From: JBAWAP01 sp049589355
GTDB taxonomy: Bacteria; Chloroflexota; Anaerolineae; VGOG01
Length of the DNA: 6,193 nucleotides
Assembly: GCA_049589355.1 (NCBI GenBank)
Contig: JBAWAP010000336.1
Span: 1 to 6,193, forward strand
Direction of reading: 5' to 3'
Shown here: positions 1 through 6,134 of the stretch, in pieces
Position numbering within the stretch: position 1 is the stretch's first letter
How the letters are laid out: every line of letters starts with the position of its first letter
The notes under the pieces: model-generated
What the model saw: the letters and a program-made list of their open reading frames with translations, nothing else
Told to the model about the DNA's origin: nothing
Database searches by the model: none
Position numbers and translations under genes: made by a program

Positions 1-830
1 CTCTTCTTGAGCTCCACATTCAATGGATACACCAGAGTGCTGGATTTCATGCCGACCGGGCCGAATACGTTTTCCTGCGCAATTTGAGCGAATGATTTGC
101 CTACTACATCTTCAAGAAGCAGTTGTATCATCACATAACCGATATTCGAGTATTGCCACTTGGTACCTGGAACGTATTCGAGAACGGCAGCCTCATTCCT
201 GGCCGGAGCTTCCCCCTTCAGTACCTGAACGAGGGAGGGGACGCTTTCATTTTCCCAATCAAAACCTCCATCAGGCCTATTGAGACCGGACTGATGTGTC
301 AGCAGCAAGCGCAGGGTGACCTCGTGTTGCTGTGTAAAATCATTCTCAGGTATTCTCCAGGATTTCAATTGCTTGTTTACGTCCTCATCCAGATCAAGCC
401 GCCCTTGCTCAACCAAACGGAGGGCTATCGCAGAAGTGAGCAACTTGGTTGATGAGGCCGCTTCAAAAAGGGTTTCGGTGGTTACAGGCGTATCACTTCC
501 GGCTTTAATTACTCCGTATCCTTTGGCCCAAGCGATTCTGTTATCATTGATGACTGCCATACTGACACCTGGCACTTTATAATACGCCATACGTTCAGAC
601 AGTGTCTTCAGATTCTTCGTCTTAATACTTTCTGGTTGAAACATGTCCATAGGTGTCGTGAATTCGACAAGCCCGTTTTCGATGTTTCGTATTCTTTGTT
701 CTACTTTGCTCACAATATCTCCTTTCCGGATCTTGTCCTCCTCTGAGAGCTGCGCCGCGACCTGCGGATTGGACGAGCAACCGCAGACGACAAGCGCGAT
801 GACCAGAGCCAGCAGTGTGCGGTGTATCAT
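1..830 (-). CDS. Lipoprotein serine hydrolase, class C beta-lactamase/esterase family (3' end beyond window)
   Basis: My translation of the minus strand stays open from an ATG at 830 to the window edge (276 codons). Residues 1-18 form a short lipoprotein signal: MIHR, a hydrophobic run, then Cys-Gly-Cys-Ser-Ser. The likely lipidated Cys is C18, with C16 possible. A polar linker follows. The catalytic domain shows the SxxK motif (S126-S-T-K129, after LFEAA), where S126 would be the nucleophile, a THQSGL segment (178-183) and the YxN motif Y227-S-N229 (after PGTKWQ). This is the Pfam beta-lactamase family, which includes class C beta-lactamases, D,D-peptidases and esterases. The third motif (HxG/KTG) would lie past the edge, so the substrate cannot be judged and antibiotic hydrolysis should not be assumed. 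An inner-membrane or surface-anchored extracytoplasmic enzyme is expected. The start is supported by GGAGG four bases upstream. It begins 15 bp after the nucleotidyltransferase stop and is probably cotranscribed with it. Confidence 0.87.
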   Translation of the reverse strand, partial: MIHRTLLALVIALVVCGCSSNPQVAAQLSEEDKIRKGDIVSKVEQRIRNIENGLVEFTTPMDMFQPESIKTKNLKTLSERMAYYKVPGVSMAVINDNRIAWAKGYGVIKAGSDTPVTTETLFEAASSTKLLTSAIALRLVEQGRLDLDEDVNKQLKSWRIPENDFTQQHEVTLRLLLTHQSGLNRPDGGFDWENESVPSLVQVLKGEAPARNEAAVLEYVPGTKWQYSNIGYVMIQLLLEDVVGKSFAQIAQENVFGPVGMKSSTLVYPLNVELKK

Positions 831-834
831 TACC

Positions 835-839
835 CCTCC
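835..839 (-). promoter_or_regulatory. Ribosome binding site of the serine hydrolase gene
   Basis: GGAGG lies four bases before the ATG at 830, in the 15-bp gap after the nucleotidyltransferase stop. The spacing is slightly short. It fixes the start of the serine hydrolase and suggests that it is translated from a message running through from the upstream gene. Confidence 0.6.
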
Positions 840-845
840 GGTCGT

Positions 846-1730
846 TTAACAGCAGGCGTCAGCCGCTAGGCCGGGGCTGGTAGGTATCTCAAACTGTTGA
901 CCGCGTTCAAGCGTGTACCGGATAAAGTCCAGCGTTTCGTTCAAATTGTCCAATGGCGCGCCGTGTCGCCACGCTAAGGTCCGTTCAATTAACGCTGCCC
1001 ACGGCTGACCAAGTGCCTCCTGCGCCCACCGTGCTGCGACCGGTTTCGAGACGACGATTCCATGTTGTAGTGTATAGAGCGCCCGACACATCGTAAGGAT
1101 GGCGTAGGCTTGATATTCGCTACTGTGCAATCGAGCGGGATCATGGAGCTGCGGCAACCACCACTCACGTAATATCCCCAGCACAGCCCGCCGTAAGTCG
1201 TTTGGTTGGACGGGGTCAATCAAGGTTTGTGGGGCTGGTCCCGCCACCACCACTCCGTGCTCTCGGATGATATAGCGTTGAATCACCCCGCCACTATCGT
1301 GCTGTTCCACGTCAAAATGCCCGTCCACACCAAGATGTGGGTACCGTGCATGGAATGGATCGTAGCGACGGAGTGCTGGCTGTGGAATATAGTCGCCCTC
1401 TAATCTCGTCGCCCACTTCAAGCCGCTGGCAGCAATGCGAGCATGCATCGCTTCCAAAGCCGGAAGCATCTCGTCTGGAAGCTCGTCGGCGGTGACAACG
1501 ACAAAATCAATATCGCCGCTACGTTGGGGGTCGAAATCACCGCTGGCAAGTGAGCCATGAACATACATGCCGATGAAGTGATTCCCTAGAATAGTTTGTA
1601 CGCCCGATAGTAATACGTGCAGCACGACGTTGATGTCGGGGTAAGGCGTAGGATGAGTGACGTGGTTTGGCAATGAGCACCATCTTATCAATGCCATCGA
1701 GACGCGATCCCAGCTTCGCCGTGGCCCCAT
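846..1730 (-). CDS. Nucleotidyltransferase with aminoglycoside adenylyltransferase (AadA/ANT)-like fold
   Basis: A 294-residue cytoplasmic protein. Residues 53-78 carry the polymerase-beta-type nucleotidyltransferase signature: GMYVHGS with G59-S60, then GDFDPQRS and the metal-binding pair D73-I-D75 in GDIDFVVV. The C-terminal half (about 175-275) is helical and resembles the C-terminal domain of AadA-type enzymes: LRRAVLGILREWW, then AILTMCRALYTLQ and SKPVAARWA. Family members transfer AMP to a hydroxyl group, in AadA that of streptomycin or spectinomycin. Many chromosomal homologues have no known substrate, so a resistance role is only possible. An extra Gly (G72) sits between the usual Ser and DxD. 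The start is uncertain. ATG 1730 has only a weak AGG upstream, while ATG 1697 (residue 12) would remove a leader that does not look like family sequence. Neither has a strong ribosome binding site. It starts 19 bp (or 52 bp) after the tldE stop and ends 15 bp before the serine hydrolase. Confidence 0.85.
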   Translation of the reverse strand: MGPRRSWDRVSMALIRWCSLPNHVTHPTPYPDINVVLHVLLSGVQTILGNHFIGMYVHGSLASGDFDPQRSGDIDFVVVTADELPDEMLPALEAMHARIAASGLKWATRLEGDYIPQPALRRYDPFHARYPHLGVDGHFDVEQHDSGGVIQRYIIREHGVVVAGPAPQTLIDPVQPNDLRRAVLGILREWWLPQLHDPARLHSSEYQAYAILTMCRALYTLQHGIVVSKPVAARWAQEALGQPWAALIERTLAWRHGAPLDNLNETLDFIRYTLERGQQFEIPTSPGLAADACC

Positions 1731-1749
1731 GGCGGCCTATAGCAAACGG

Positions 1750-3042
1750 CTATCGCGCCACCACGCTCAGCGAACCGATCTGGATAGGCGGAATCAAATG
1801 CAATCCGCCAAACACACTGAGCCATTCGGCCTTGTCACCAATCGCTACGATGTCATTCAAAGCATCATAGACGTTGCCGGCCAGCATAACGTCCTTGACT
1901 CGGCCAACGATTTCGCCGTTCTCTATCTTGTAACCCAGTTGGACGTTCACAGAAAACTCGCCGCTGATGGGATTGCCTTGGCCCAGGCCCATCACATTGA
2001 CAACAAGCAAACCCTCTTTGATGCTTTTGACCATCTCTTCGTATGGCGTATCTCCCTCTTTGAAGATCAGATTCGTGGGATCACAACCAGTGCCATGACC
2101 TGTAGTTTTGGTGCCTGCTCTGCCTGCCGTATCCAGGTCATACAGGAAATTCCTCACTACCCCATTCTCCATGAGGGGGGTGATCTGATGGGCTATACCT
2201 TCATCGTCGTATTTGCTGCTATTGCCTGCATAATCTATCAGCGAGTTATCAGTAAGAGAAAACCTCTGGTCAGCGACCTTCTCTCCCAGCTTGCCGGCAA
2301 GCGGCGATGCACCTAAGAGTACGTTCTTGCCGTTCAGTCCCAATACAAGAGTCAACCCTAGTACACCCATTCCTACGGGAGCGAAGATTACCGGCATGTC
2401 ACCAGATTGGATGGGGGCGATATTCTCCGCCATTCTGAACCACTCGATCACTTGTTTAGCAATCGCCACATGGTCTATCGCTCGCTTTTTCCAACCAAAT
2501 CCATGCTCAGCCTCCAGGATGTCAGTGCCCCTTATCCATTGTCCAGAGACCCCCATACCGAAATCTGTGCTCTCATCCGTGAACTCGGCCCCGCTAGAAT
2601 TCGCAAATTCGGTTTTGCTTACTTTCTTGCTTACATCAGCACCGAGAAGAATGTCAGAGTTGTATTCTTTCACCAACTCCATCATCTCTTGAGCAATCTG
2701 TATCATCTCCGGTTTCGTCACGGGCAGCACTTCTTCGTCGTAGACCTTCACCTCTGCTCCTTCTTGAGAGCCGGGGAACTGGAAATGGGCGGGGCTACCG
2801 AATTCAGCGGATTCCAAAGCCCTGGTCACAACGCCATCCAGATCGTGGATGTCTGTGGTGTGAGAAGTACCAACCTTTCCATCCACAATCGCTTTTACCT
2901 CGATCCCCGTCCTTTGCGAGGATCGAGTTGACTTCAGCTTGTCATTCTCAAAGGACACCCCAGCCGATTCACTTTGCCACGAGGTCGCCTGAGCTCCTTG
3001 CGCTTTCTTCATGGCCTGTTCAACTAACCGATTTACGATCAT
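1750..3042 (-). CDS. tldE: TldE/PmbA-like subunit of the TldD-TldE protease
   Basis: A 430-residue cytoplasmic protein of the TldD/PmbA family, without the metal site. In E. coli the TldD-TldE pair trims the leader of microcin B17 and degrades the antitoxin CcdA, and TldE is the non-catalytic half. Family landmarks are DDEGIAHQITPLMENG (279-294), LYDLDTAGRAGTKTTGHG (300-317), GLLVVNVMG (344-352) and GYKIENGEIVGRVKDVMLAGNVYD (370-393). Where TldD carries HExxxH, this protein has GVLGLTLVLGLN (226-237), with no His or Glu. The length of about 430 fits the shorter TldE group. The start is the ATG at 3042: AGGAGG sits six bases upstream and the ATG overlaps the tldD stop as ATGA, implying translational coupling. 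An upstream in-frame ATG (3153) would add 37 residues read from inside tldD and is not credible. The substrate in this organism is unknown; no precursor-peptide or toxin-antitoxin gene is visible nearby. Confidence 0.92.
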   Translation of the reverse strand: MIVNRLVEQAMKKAQGAQATSWQSESAGVSFENDKLKSTRSSQRTGIEVKAIVDGKVGTSHTTDIHDLDGVVTRALESAEFGSPAHFQFPGSQEGAEVKVYDEEVLPVTKPEMIQIAQEMMELVKEYNSDILLGADVSKKVSKTEFANSSGAEFTDESTDFGMGVSGQWIRGTDILEAEHGFGWKKRAIDHVAIAKQVIEWFRMAENIAPIQSGDMPVIFAPVGMGVLGLTLVLGLNGKNVLLGASPLAGKLGEKVADQRFSLTDNSLIDYAGNSSKYDDEGIAHQITPLMENGVVRNFLYDLDTAGRAGTKTTGHGTGCDPTNLIFKEGDTPYEEMVKSIKEGLLVVNVMGLGQGNPISGEFSVNVQLGYKIENGEIVGRVKDVMLAGNVYDALNDIVAIGDKAEWLSVFGGLHLIPPIQIGSLSVVAR

Positions 3043-4409
3043 TGTCTGCCTCCTACTATCACATTTTGGATACGAACATGTGGGCCGCCGAATCCTGTAC
3101 GCAAAGGGAATTGGCCACCCTTGCCACAGCCGCCAGGCCCTCCTGGGGCCCACTCCATTTCATCGCTGAGCATGTCAATATTCATCAAGGTCTCAAATAC
3201 ATTGCCCGTCAGGACCACGTCCCTGATGAGCTCGGCGACTTTGCCCTCTCTAATCATGTACGCATAGGCAGCACTGAAGGTGAACATCTCCATGGATGTC
3301 TGCCCGCCGGTGGCATCAAGAGCATAAATGCCCAGTTTCATATCCTTGATCATATCTTCGAAGGAAACATCCCCCTTATCAATGTAAGTATTGGTCATTC
3401 TCACAATAGGCGGATGTTGGTAGGCAACGGCTCTGGCGTTACCAGTGGGTTGCTCACCCATCTTGGCGGCGGTCTCGCGAGAATGTAATCTGCCCACCAG
3501 GATGCCCTCTTTGATCAGATAGTTCTTTCTGGTTCTCACCCCCTCAAAGTCATACCTGTGCGTTCCCAGTTGGCCCGGTATAGCCCCGTCATCAATGACA
3601 TTGAGGATGTCCGAGCCAAAGTGTTTGCCCAATTGCATGAGCTCCTTCATACGTTCATTCTCATAGACAAAATCCGACTCGCTCAGGTGTCCAAACGCTT
3701 CGTGAATGAAAACGCCTGCTAAAACCGGGTCTACGATCACAGTGTATTTGCCCCCCGTGACCGGCGGCGCAGAAAGCAGGTCCACGGCCCTTTTGGCTGT
3801 AGCCTCTGCCTGACTATGAAAACCCTCAACCAATTGAAAGCCAGTACTGCCAGCGTTACCCTCAAATGCATTCTGAACATTGTCGCCGTCCCTGGCAGTA
3901 GCGTTTGTGTACACGTATGCATCCGGTTGCTCATCCTCGATATAGGTACCCTCGGAATTGGCATACCAGATTCTCTTGAAGCTATCACCATAGCCGACAT
4001 TCGATGTCTGGATCTTCTCGTGATAGCCCAGGACAATCTTGTTATATTCCTCGATCACCGGTTTTTTCTGGGACAAAGGAATTTCACGAAAGTCCTTCTC
4101 GAGAGTGGCCTTGATCTCGTCAACAACAGGCTCAACTGGCGCAAATTCGCTCTTTTCCCTGCCTACCAGACGAGCTGATTCGCAGGCTTCTTCAACTCGC
4201 TTCTCCAGGTCACTCAGGTCATTAAACGTGGAGTAACCCCAGCCACCTTTAACCAGTGCCCTCACGATTCCACCCACCGTCTTGGATGAGCCCATGCTAT
4301 CCAGTTCCTCACCTCTGAAGTCAATCCAGGATGAAGTCACGTCCTCAATGCGAATATCCGTGTACTCCGCATCGCTCTTGCGTAGGGCTTTTTCCATTCG
4401 TTCTCTCAT
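3039..4409 (-). CDS. tldD: TldD-like zinc metallopeptidase, catalytic subunit
   Basis: A 456-residue cytoplasmic protein. The metal site is complete: HEAFGH (H236, E237, H241, numbered from the ATG at 4409) is the HExxxH motif of TldD, where the Glu is the catalytic base. C428 in GGCGKGGQ is the expected third zinc ligand near the C terminus. Other family segments are VIVDPVLAGVFIHE, DFEGVRTRKNYLIKEG and GNVFETLMNIDMLSDE. TldD works with TldE as a heteromeric protease that acts on unfolded or linear peptides. The start is ATG 4409, eight bases after AGGAGG. An in-frame GTG at 4418 overlaps that site and cannot be the start. The gene overlaps tldE by four bases. Upstream lies a 347-bp repeat-filled gap, and I found no convincing promoter for the operon there. 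The substrate is not deducible from the context. Confidence 0.94.
   Translation of the reverse strand: MRERMEKALRKSDAEYTDIRIEDVTSSWIDFRGEELDSMGSSKTVGGIVRALVKGGWGYSTFNDLSDLEKRVEEACESARLVGREKSEFAPVEPVVDEIKATLEKDFREIPLSQKKPVIEEYNKIVLGYHEKIQTSNVGYGDSFKRIWYANSEGTYIEDEQPDAYVYTNATARDGDNVQNAFEGNAGSTGFQLVEGFHSQAEATAKRAVDLLSAPPVTGGKYTVIVDPVLAGVFIHEAFGHLSESDFVYENERMKELMQLGKHFGSDILNVIDDGAIPGQLGTHRYDFEGVRTRKNYLIKEGILVGRLHSRETAAKMGEQPTGNARAVAYQHPPIVRMTNTYIDKGDVSFEDMIKDMKLGIYALDATGGQTSMEMFTFSAAYAYMIREGKVAELIRDVVLTGNVFETLMNIDMLSDEMEWAPGGPGGCGKGGQFPLRTGFGGPHVRIQNVIVGGRQ
3049..3054 (-). promoter_or_regulatory. Ribosome binding site of tldE, inside the end of tldD
   Basis: AGGAGG lies six bases before the ATG at 3042 and is embedded in the last codons of tldD (encoding the Gly-Gly-Arg-Gln tail). 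It decides the tldE start and supports coupled translation of the two subunits. Confidence 0.85.
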
Positions 4410-4417
4410 GAGAATCA

Positions 4418-4423
4418 CCTCCT
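4418..4423 (-). promoter_or_regulatory. Ribosome binding site of tldD
   Basis: AGGAGG followed by eight bases and the ATG at 4409. The next bases (TGA) extend the match to the anti-Shine-Dalgarno sequence. The in-frame GTG at 4418 shares its first G with this site, so ATG 4409 is the start. Confidence 0.85.
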
Positions 4424-4443
4424 ATTGAATTGAAAGTCAAGAT

Positions 4444-4457
4444 GTAACTGCTCAGCC
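4444..4457 (+). repeat. 14-bp repeat GTAACTGCTCAGCC, copy 1
   Basis: An exact, same-orientation match to 6095-6108, about 1.65 kb away. The flanks differ on both sides. Here it separates the tldD 5' region from the palindromic repeat cluster. It could be the terminus of a transposable element: IS66-family ends begin with GTAA. No oppositely oriented copy is seen in the window, so this is not shown. Confidence 0.5.
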
Positions 4458-4460
4458 CGT

Positions 4461-4730
4461 GTCATTGCGAGTCTTCCATGGCGCATCGCGCCATCCGTAG
4501 GGGGCAGAAACGTCCCACCCTCACCCCTTCGCTCCGCTCAGGGCAGGCTCTAACCCTCTCCCTGCGAGGGCGAGGGGACTTGCCCCCTCGCCCCTTTGGG
4601 GAGAGGGTGGGGGTGAGGGGAAGTTTCTGAGGAGCGTTTCCTTCGGCTTCGCTCAGGACAAGTTTTGCGACGCCTGCCCTGAGCCTGTCGAAGGGAAGCA
4701 ATCTCCTCCTTGCGGCTTGGGGATTGCTTC
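4461..4730. repeat. Cluster of palindromic intergenic repeats between the acetyltransferase gene and tldD
   Basis: This fills most of the 347-bp gap between the two genes. It opens with GTCATTGCGAG, a widespread bacterial interspersed-repeat motif. It then contains a large C-rich/G-rich palindrome (4518-4619), three copies of CCTTCG-N5/6-CTCAGG (4526, 4640 and, on the minus strand, 4694-4678), and a hairpin with arms GAAGCAATC / GATTGCTTC (4695-4703 and 4722-4730). The first and third CCTTCG copies form an imperfect 24-bp inverted repeat (4525-4548 with 4672-4695, 20 of 24 matching). The minus-strand reading frame across it encodes low-complexity, Arg/Pro-rich peptide of the sort such repeats generate and is not a gene. 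The mosaic suggests successive repeat insertions into one another. Confidence 0.85.
4518..4619. repeat. Three-tier palindrome (C-rich left arms, G-rich right arms)
   Basis: Three nested pairs of arms: CCCTCACCCC (4518-4527) with 4610-4619; ACCCTCTCCC (4553-4562) with 4599-4608; and GGGCGAGGGG (4568-4577) with 4584-4593, around a six-base loop. Each pair is ten bases and exact. A CCTTCG-N-CTCAGG unit (4526-4542) sits on the left side only, with no partner opposite it. As RNA on either strand this would be a very stable hairpin. It lacks a following T-run, so it is not a standard intrinsic terminator. Confidence 0.8.
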
Positions 4731-4756
4731 GCTTGTATGCGACCAGCACAACACCG

Positions 4757-5743
4757 TCACCACAACTCTTTGTCCTCCCGCTTCTCGTGGGCCCAGGCGA
4801 CTCTCTCGTCTACGTGGCGGATCAGCGAGTAGCAAACAGGCTGGAAGTGCCTCAGCCAGAAACGGGCGGCAGGGATGTTCTGGGGCTCGAAATCCACCGC
4901 GCACCTCTCGTAGCCGACCGAACGGGCCCAGTCCAGCGAGTGGTTGAGCAGCGCTGTTCCTATACCTTTGTTTCGCTCGCTCTCCCTGGTGAAGGCGCTG
5001 GTTATGCTGGTGGTCTTATCGTCGCGGATGATGTAGCAGGCCTCCGGACTGGATGGCTCGAGGCCCATGCCGGCCACAGCCTCTCCACCACGATATGCCA
5101 ACCACAACACGTTGGCCGAATTGGCGAGCCATTGCTCGTAGAATTCCCTTCCGTGTTCCTCTATGACGAAAATCGGTGCTGCGACCAGGTGCCGCTGCAG
5201 CGCCTGATCCAGCACGATCACCTCTTCGATGTCCTCTAGCCCAGCACGACGAATCTGAATGTCGGCGCTGGTTCCTTGCACAGGCGTGAGGTCGCGTATC
5301 GCGTCTACGGTAGTCAATCCAAAGCCCAGCCAATGCCAGGCGTCCATTGCCTCGCGGTCGTGGGCCAGGAGTGTGATCACGTGAATAAGACACCCGTTGG
5401 CAACCCAACGGGCCGAAAGACGGGCATACATCTCCCGATAGGTTTCTCCACTGTCCTCGGCATCTGCAGCGTTGGCCCACTCCGGGCTATAGACGCTCCG
5501 TTTCCCTCTGAAGTCGGGGAGCACCATTCCCAGCAGGAAGCCAGCCAAATGGCCACCCTGCATGGCGACGACACCTGGGACCTGCCCAGCCAAGTCACGC
5601 AACAGCGGTAGTATAGAACTGACGTCCTCATAGCGGGAGGGCAACGACGGCGCACGTTCCCGCAACTCCCGATAACCTGCGGACACTAACGCCGCGGCGT
5701 CTTCGAGGTGTTTATCACGTAGCGGAACTATCTCAAGTGGCAT
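4757..5743 (-). CDS. GNAT-family N-acetyltransferase, tandem GNAT-like halves
   Basis: A 328-residue cytoplasmic protein. The C-terminal half (about 160-310) is a recognisable GNAT domain: IQIRRAGLEDIEEV at the start, LAYRGGEAVAGMGL (215-228), and motif A with the acetyl-CoA pyrophosphate loop R257-N-K-G260-I-G262 followed by TALLNHSLDWARSVGY. It ends with NIPAARFWLRHFQPV, the usual C-terminal motif. The N-terminal half (about 1-150) has a similar layout, including VVAMQGGHLAGFLLG and a closing AMDAWHWLGFG, but no clear RxxGxG loop. It is therefore probably a degenerate, non-catalytic GNAT domain. The acceptor substrate is unknown. The start is ATG 5743, with only a weak GGTGA-like site upstream. 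It runs in the same direction as tldD but 347 bp of repeats lie between them, so it is probably a separate unit. Its promoter is not evident. Confidence 0.88.
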   Translation of the reverse strand: MPLEIVPLRDKHLEDAAALVSAGYRELRERAPSLPSRYEDVSSILPLLRDLAGQVPGVVAMQGGHLAGFLLGMVLPDFRGKRSVYSPEWANAADAEDSGETYREMYARLSARWVANGCLIHVITLLAHDREAMDAWHWLGFGLTTVDAIRDLTPVQGTSADIQIRRAGLEDIEEVIVLDQALQRHLVAAPIFVIEEHGREFYEQWLANSANVLWLAYRGGEAVAGMGLEPSSPEACYIIRDDKTTSITSAFTRESERNKGIGTALLNHSLDWARSVGYERCAVDFEPQNIPAARFWLRHFQPVCYSLIRHVDERVAWAHEKREDKELW

Positions 5744-5781
5744 CGTTCACCGCTAAAAGTAGAGATTGAGTACAACTGAAT

Positions 5782-5936
5782 AGGGCAATTGCATTTGTAT
5801 TCAAACCTACCTCAAACTGTCATTCTGAGGAGCGGAGCGACGAAGAATCTCGTTGTCCTTGGCCAGAAACGGGATTCTTCGCTCCCTTCGGTCGCTCAGA
5901 ATGACAAATCGACACATGGATAAATGCGATTGCCCT
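5782..5936. repeat. Nested palindromic, MITE-like element
   Basis: The outer inverted arms are AGGGCAATTGCATTT (5782-5796) and AAATGCGATTGCCCT (5922-5936), matching at 14 of 15 positions. Inside sits a second palindrome (5818-5906). The element carries no reading frame of its own. TACAAC occurs on both sides (5771-5776 and 5937-5942). The right copy abuts the arm but the left copy is five bases away, so a target duplication is possible but not clean. It lies between the acetyltransferase start and the plus-strand promoter at 5949. Confidence 0.6.
5818..5906. repeat. TGTCATTCTGAG-type palindromic repeat
   Basis: The inverted arms TGTCATTCTGAG (5818-5829) and CTCAGAATGACA (5895-5906) are exact. 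Inner arms GAAGAATC (5842-5849) and GATTCTTC (5873-5880) are also exact. The right side contains CCTTCG-N-CTCAG, the same core found three times in the cluster at 4461-4730. This is a common dispersed bacterial repeat, and the minus-strand frame across it is not a gene. Confidence 0.85.
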
Positions 5937-5948
5937 TACAACCGAAAC

Positions 5949-5977
5949 TTGACTTTGATCCAATTCGATAGTATAAT
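5949..5977 (+). promoter_or_regulatory. Near-consensus sigma70 promoter
   Basis: The -35 box is TTGACT (5949-5954, five of six to consensus), followed by a 17-bp spacer and the -10 box TATAAT (5972-5977, perfect). Transcription should start near A5984/A5985 and run right. It points away from all five genes and lies just outside the nested palindrome. No plus-strand protein gene follows within the window, which suggests that it drives a noncoding RNA or a long leader. Confidence 0.75.
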
Positions 5978-6094
5978 TCAAGCAAGTAGCGGTATTGTAA
6001 GTCCTGGATCGGCTGGGTGTTCGTAGAACACCCCACTCCACCCTTCAGGTGGTGGTCATCGGCCCCCAGGCAGAGCCGCTATTTTTGTTCCCCG

Positions 6095-6108
6095 GTAACT
6101 GCTCAGCC
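6095..6108 (+). repeat. 14-bp repeat GTAACTGCTCAGCC, copy 2
   Basis: An exact match to 4444-4457 in the same orientation. Here it lies inside the candidate RNA, in the unpaired stretch before the hairpin at 6113-6134. If it is an insertion-sequence terminus, the element would extend rightwards out of the window. Confidence 0.5.
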
Positions 6109-6112
6109 GCTC

Positions 6113-6134
6113 CCGCTGGACCCTAGTCCAGCGG
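6113..6134 (+). other. Perfect 9-bp hairpin
   Basis: The arms CCGCTGGAC (6113-6121) and GTCCAGCGG (6126-6134) are exact inverted repeats around the loop CCTA. No T-run follows, so it is not an intrinsic terminator. It would be the apical stem of the long arm of the candidate RNA. Confidence 0.7.

Noticed and set aside
3043..3153. N-terminal extension of TldE from ATG 3153
   Set aside because: The 37 extra residues are tldD read in another frame. AGGAGG and the ATGA overlap place the start at 3042.
2407..3488. Long plus-strand reading frames antisense to tldE and tldD
   Set aside because: Shadows of the two well-supported minus-strand genes; no ribosome binding sites or recognisable domains.
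4410..4418. GTG start of TldD at 4418
   Set aside because: It overlaps the ribosome binding site itself; ATG 4409 has the correct eight-base spacing.
4695..4730. Hairpin just after the acetyltransferase stop as a terminator
   Set aside because: The stem is strong but no T-run follows on the minus strand, and the sequence is part of a dispersed repeat.
4462..4749. Minus-strand 95-codon reading frame in the repeat cluster
   Set aside because: Its Arg/Pro/Ser-rich peptide is simply the translation of the palindromic repeats; no ribosome binding site or family resemblance.
5820..6041. Minus-strand 73-codon reading frame over the palindrome and promoter
   Set aside because: It runs through a dispersed repeat and antisense to the promoter; no ribosome binding site or recognisable domain.
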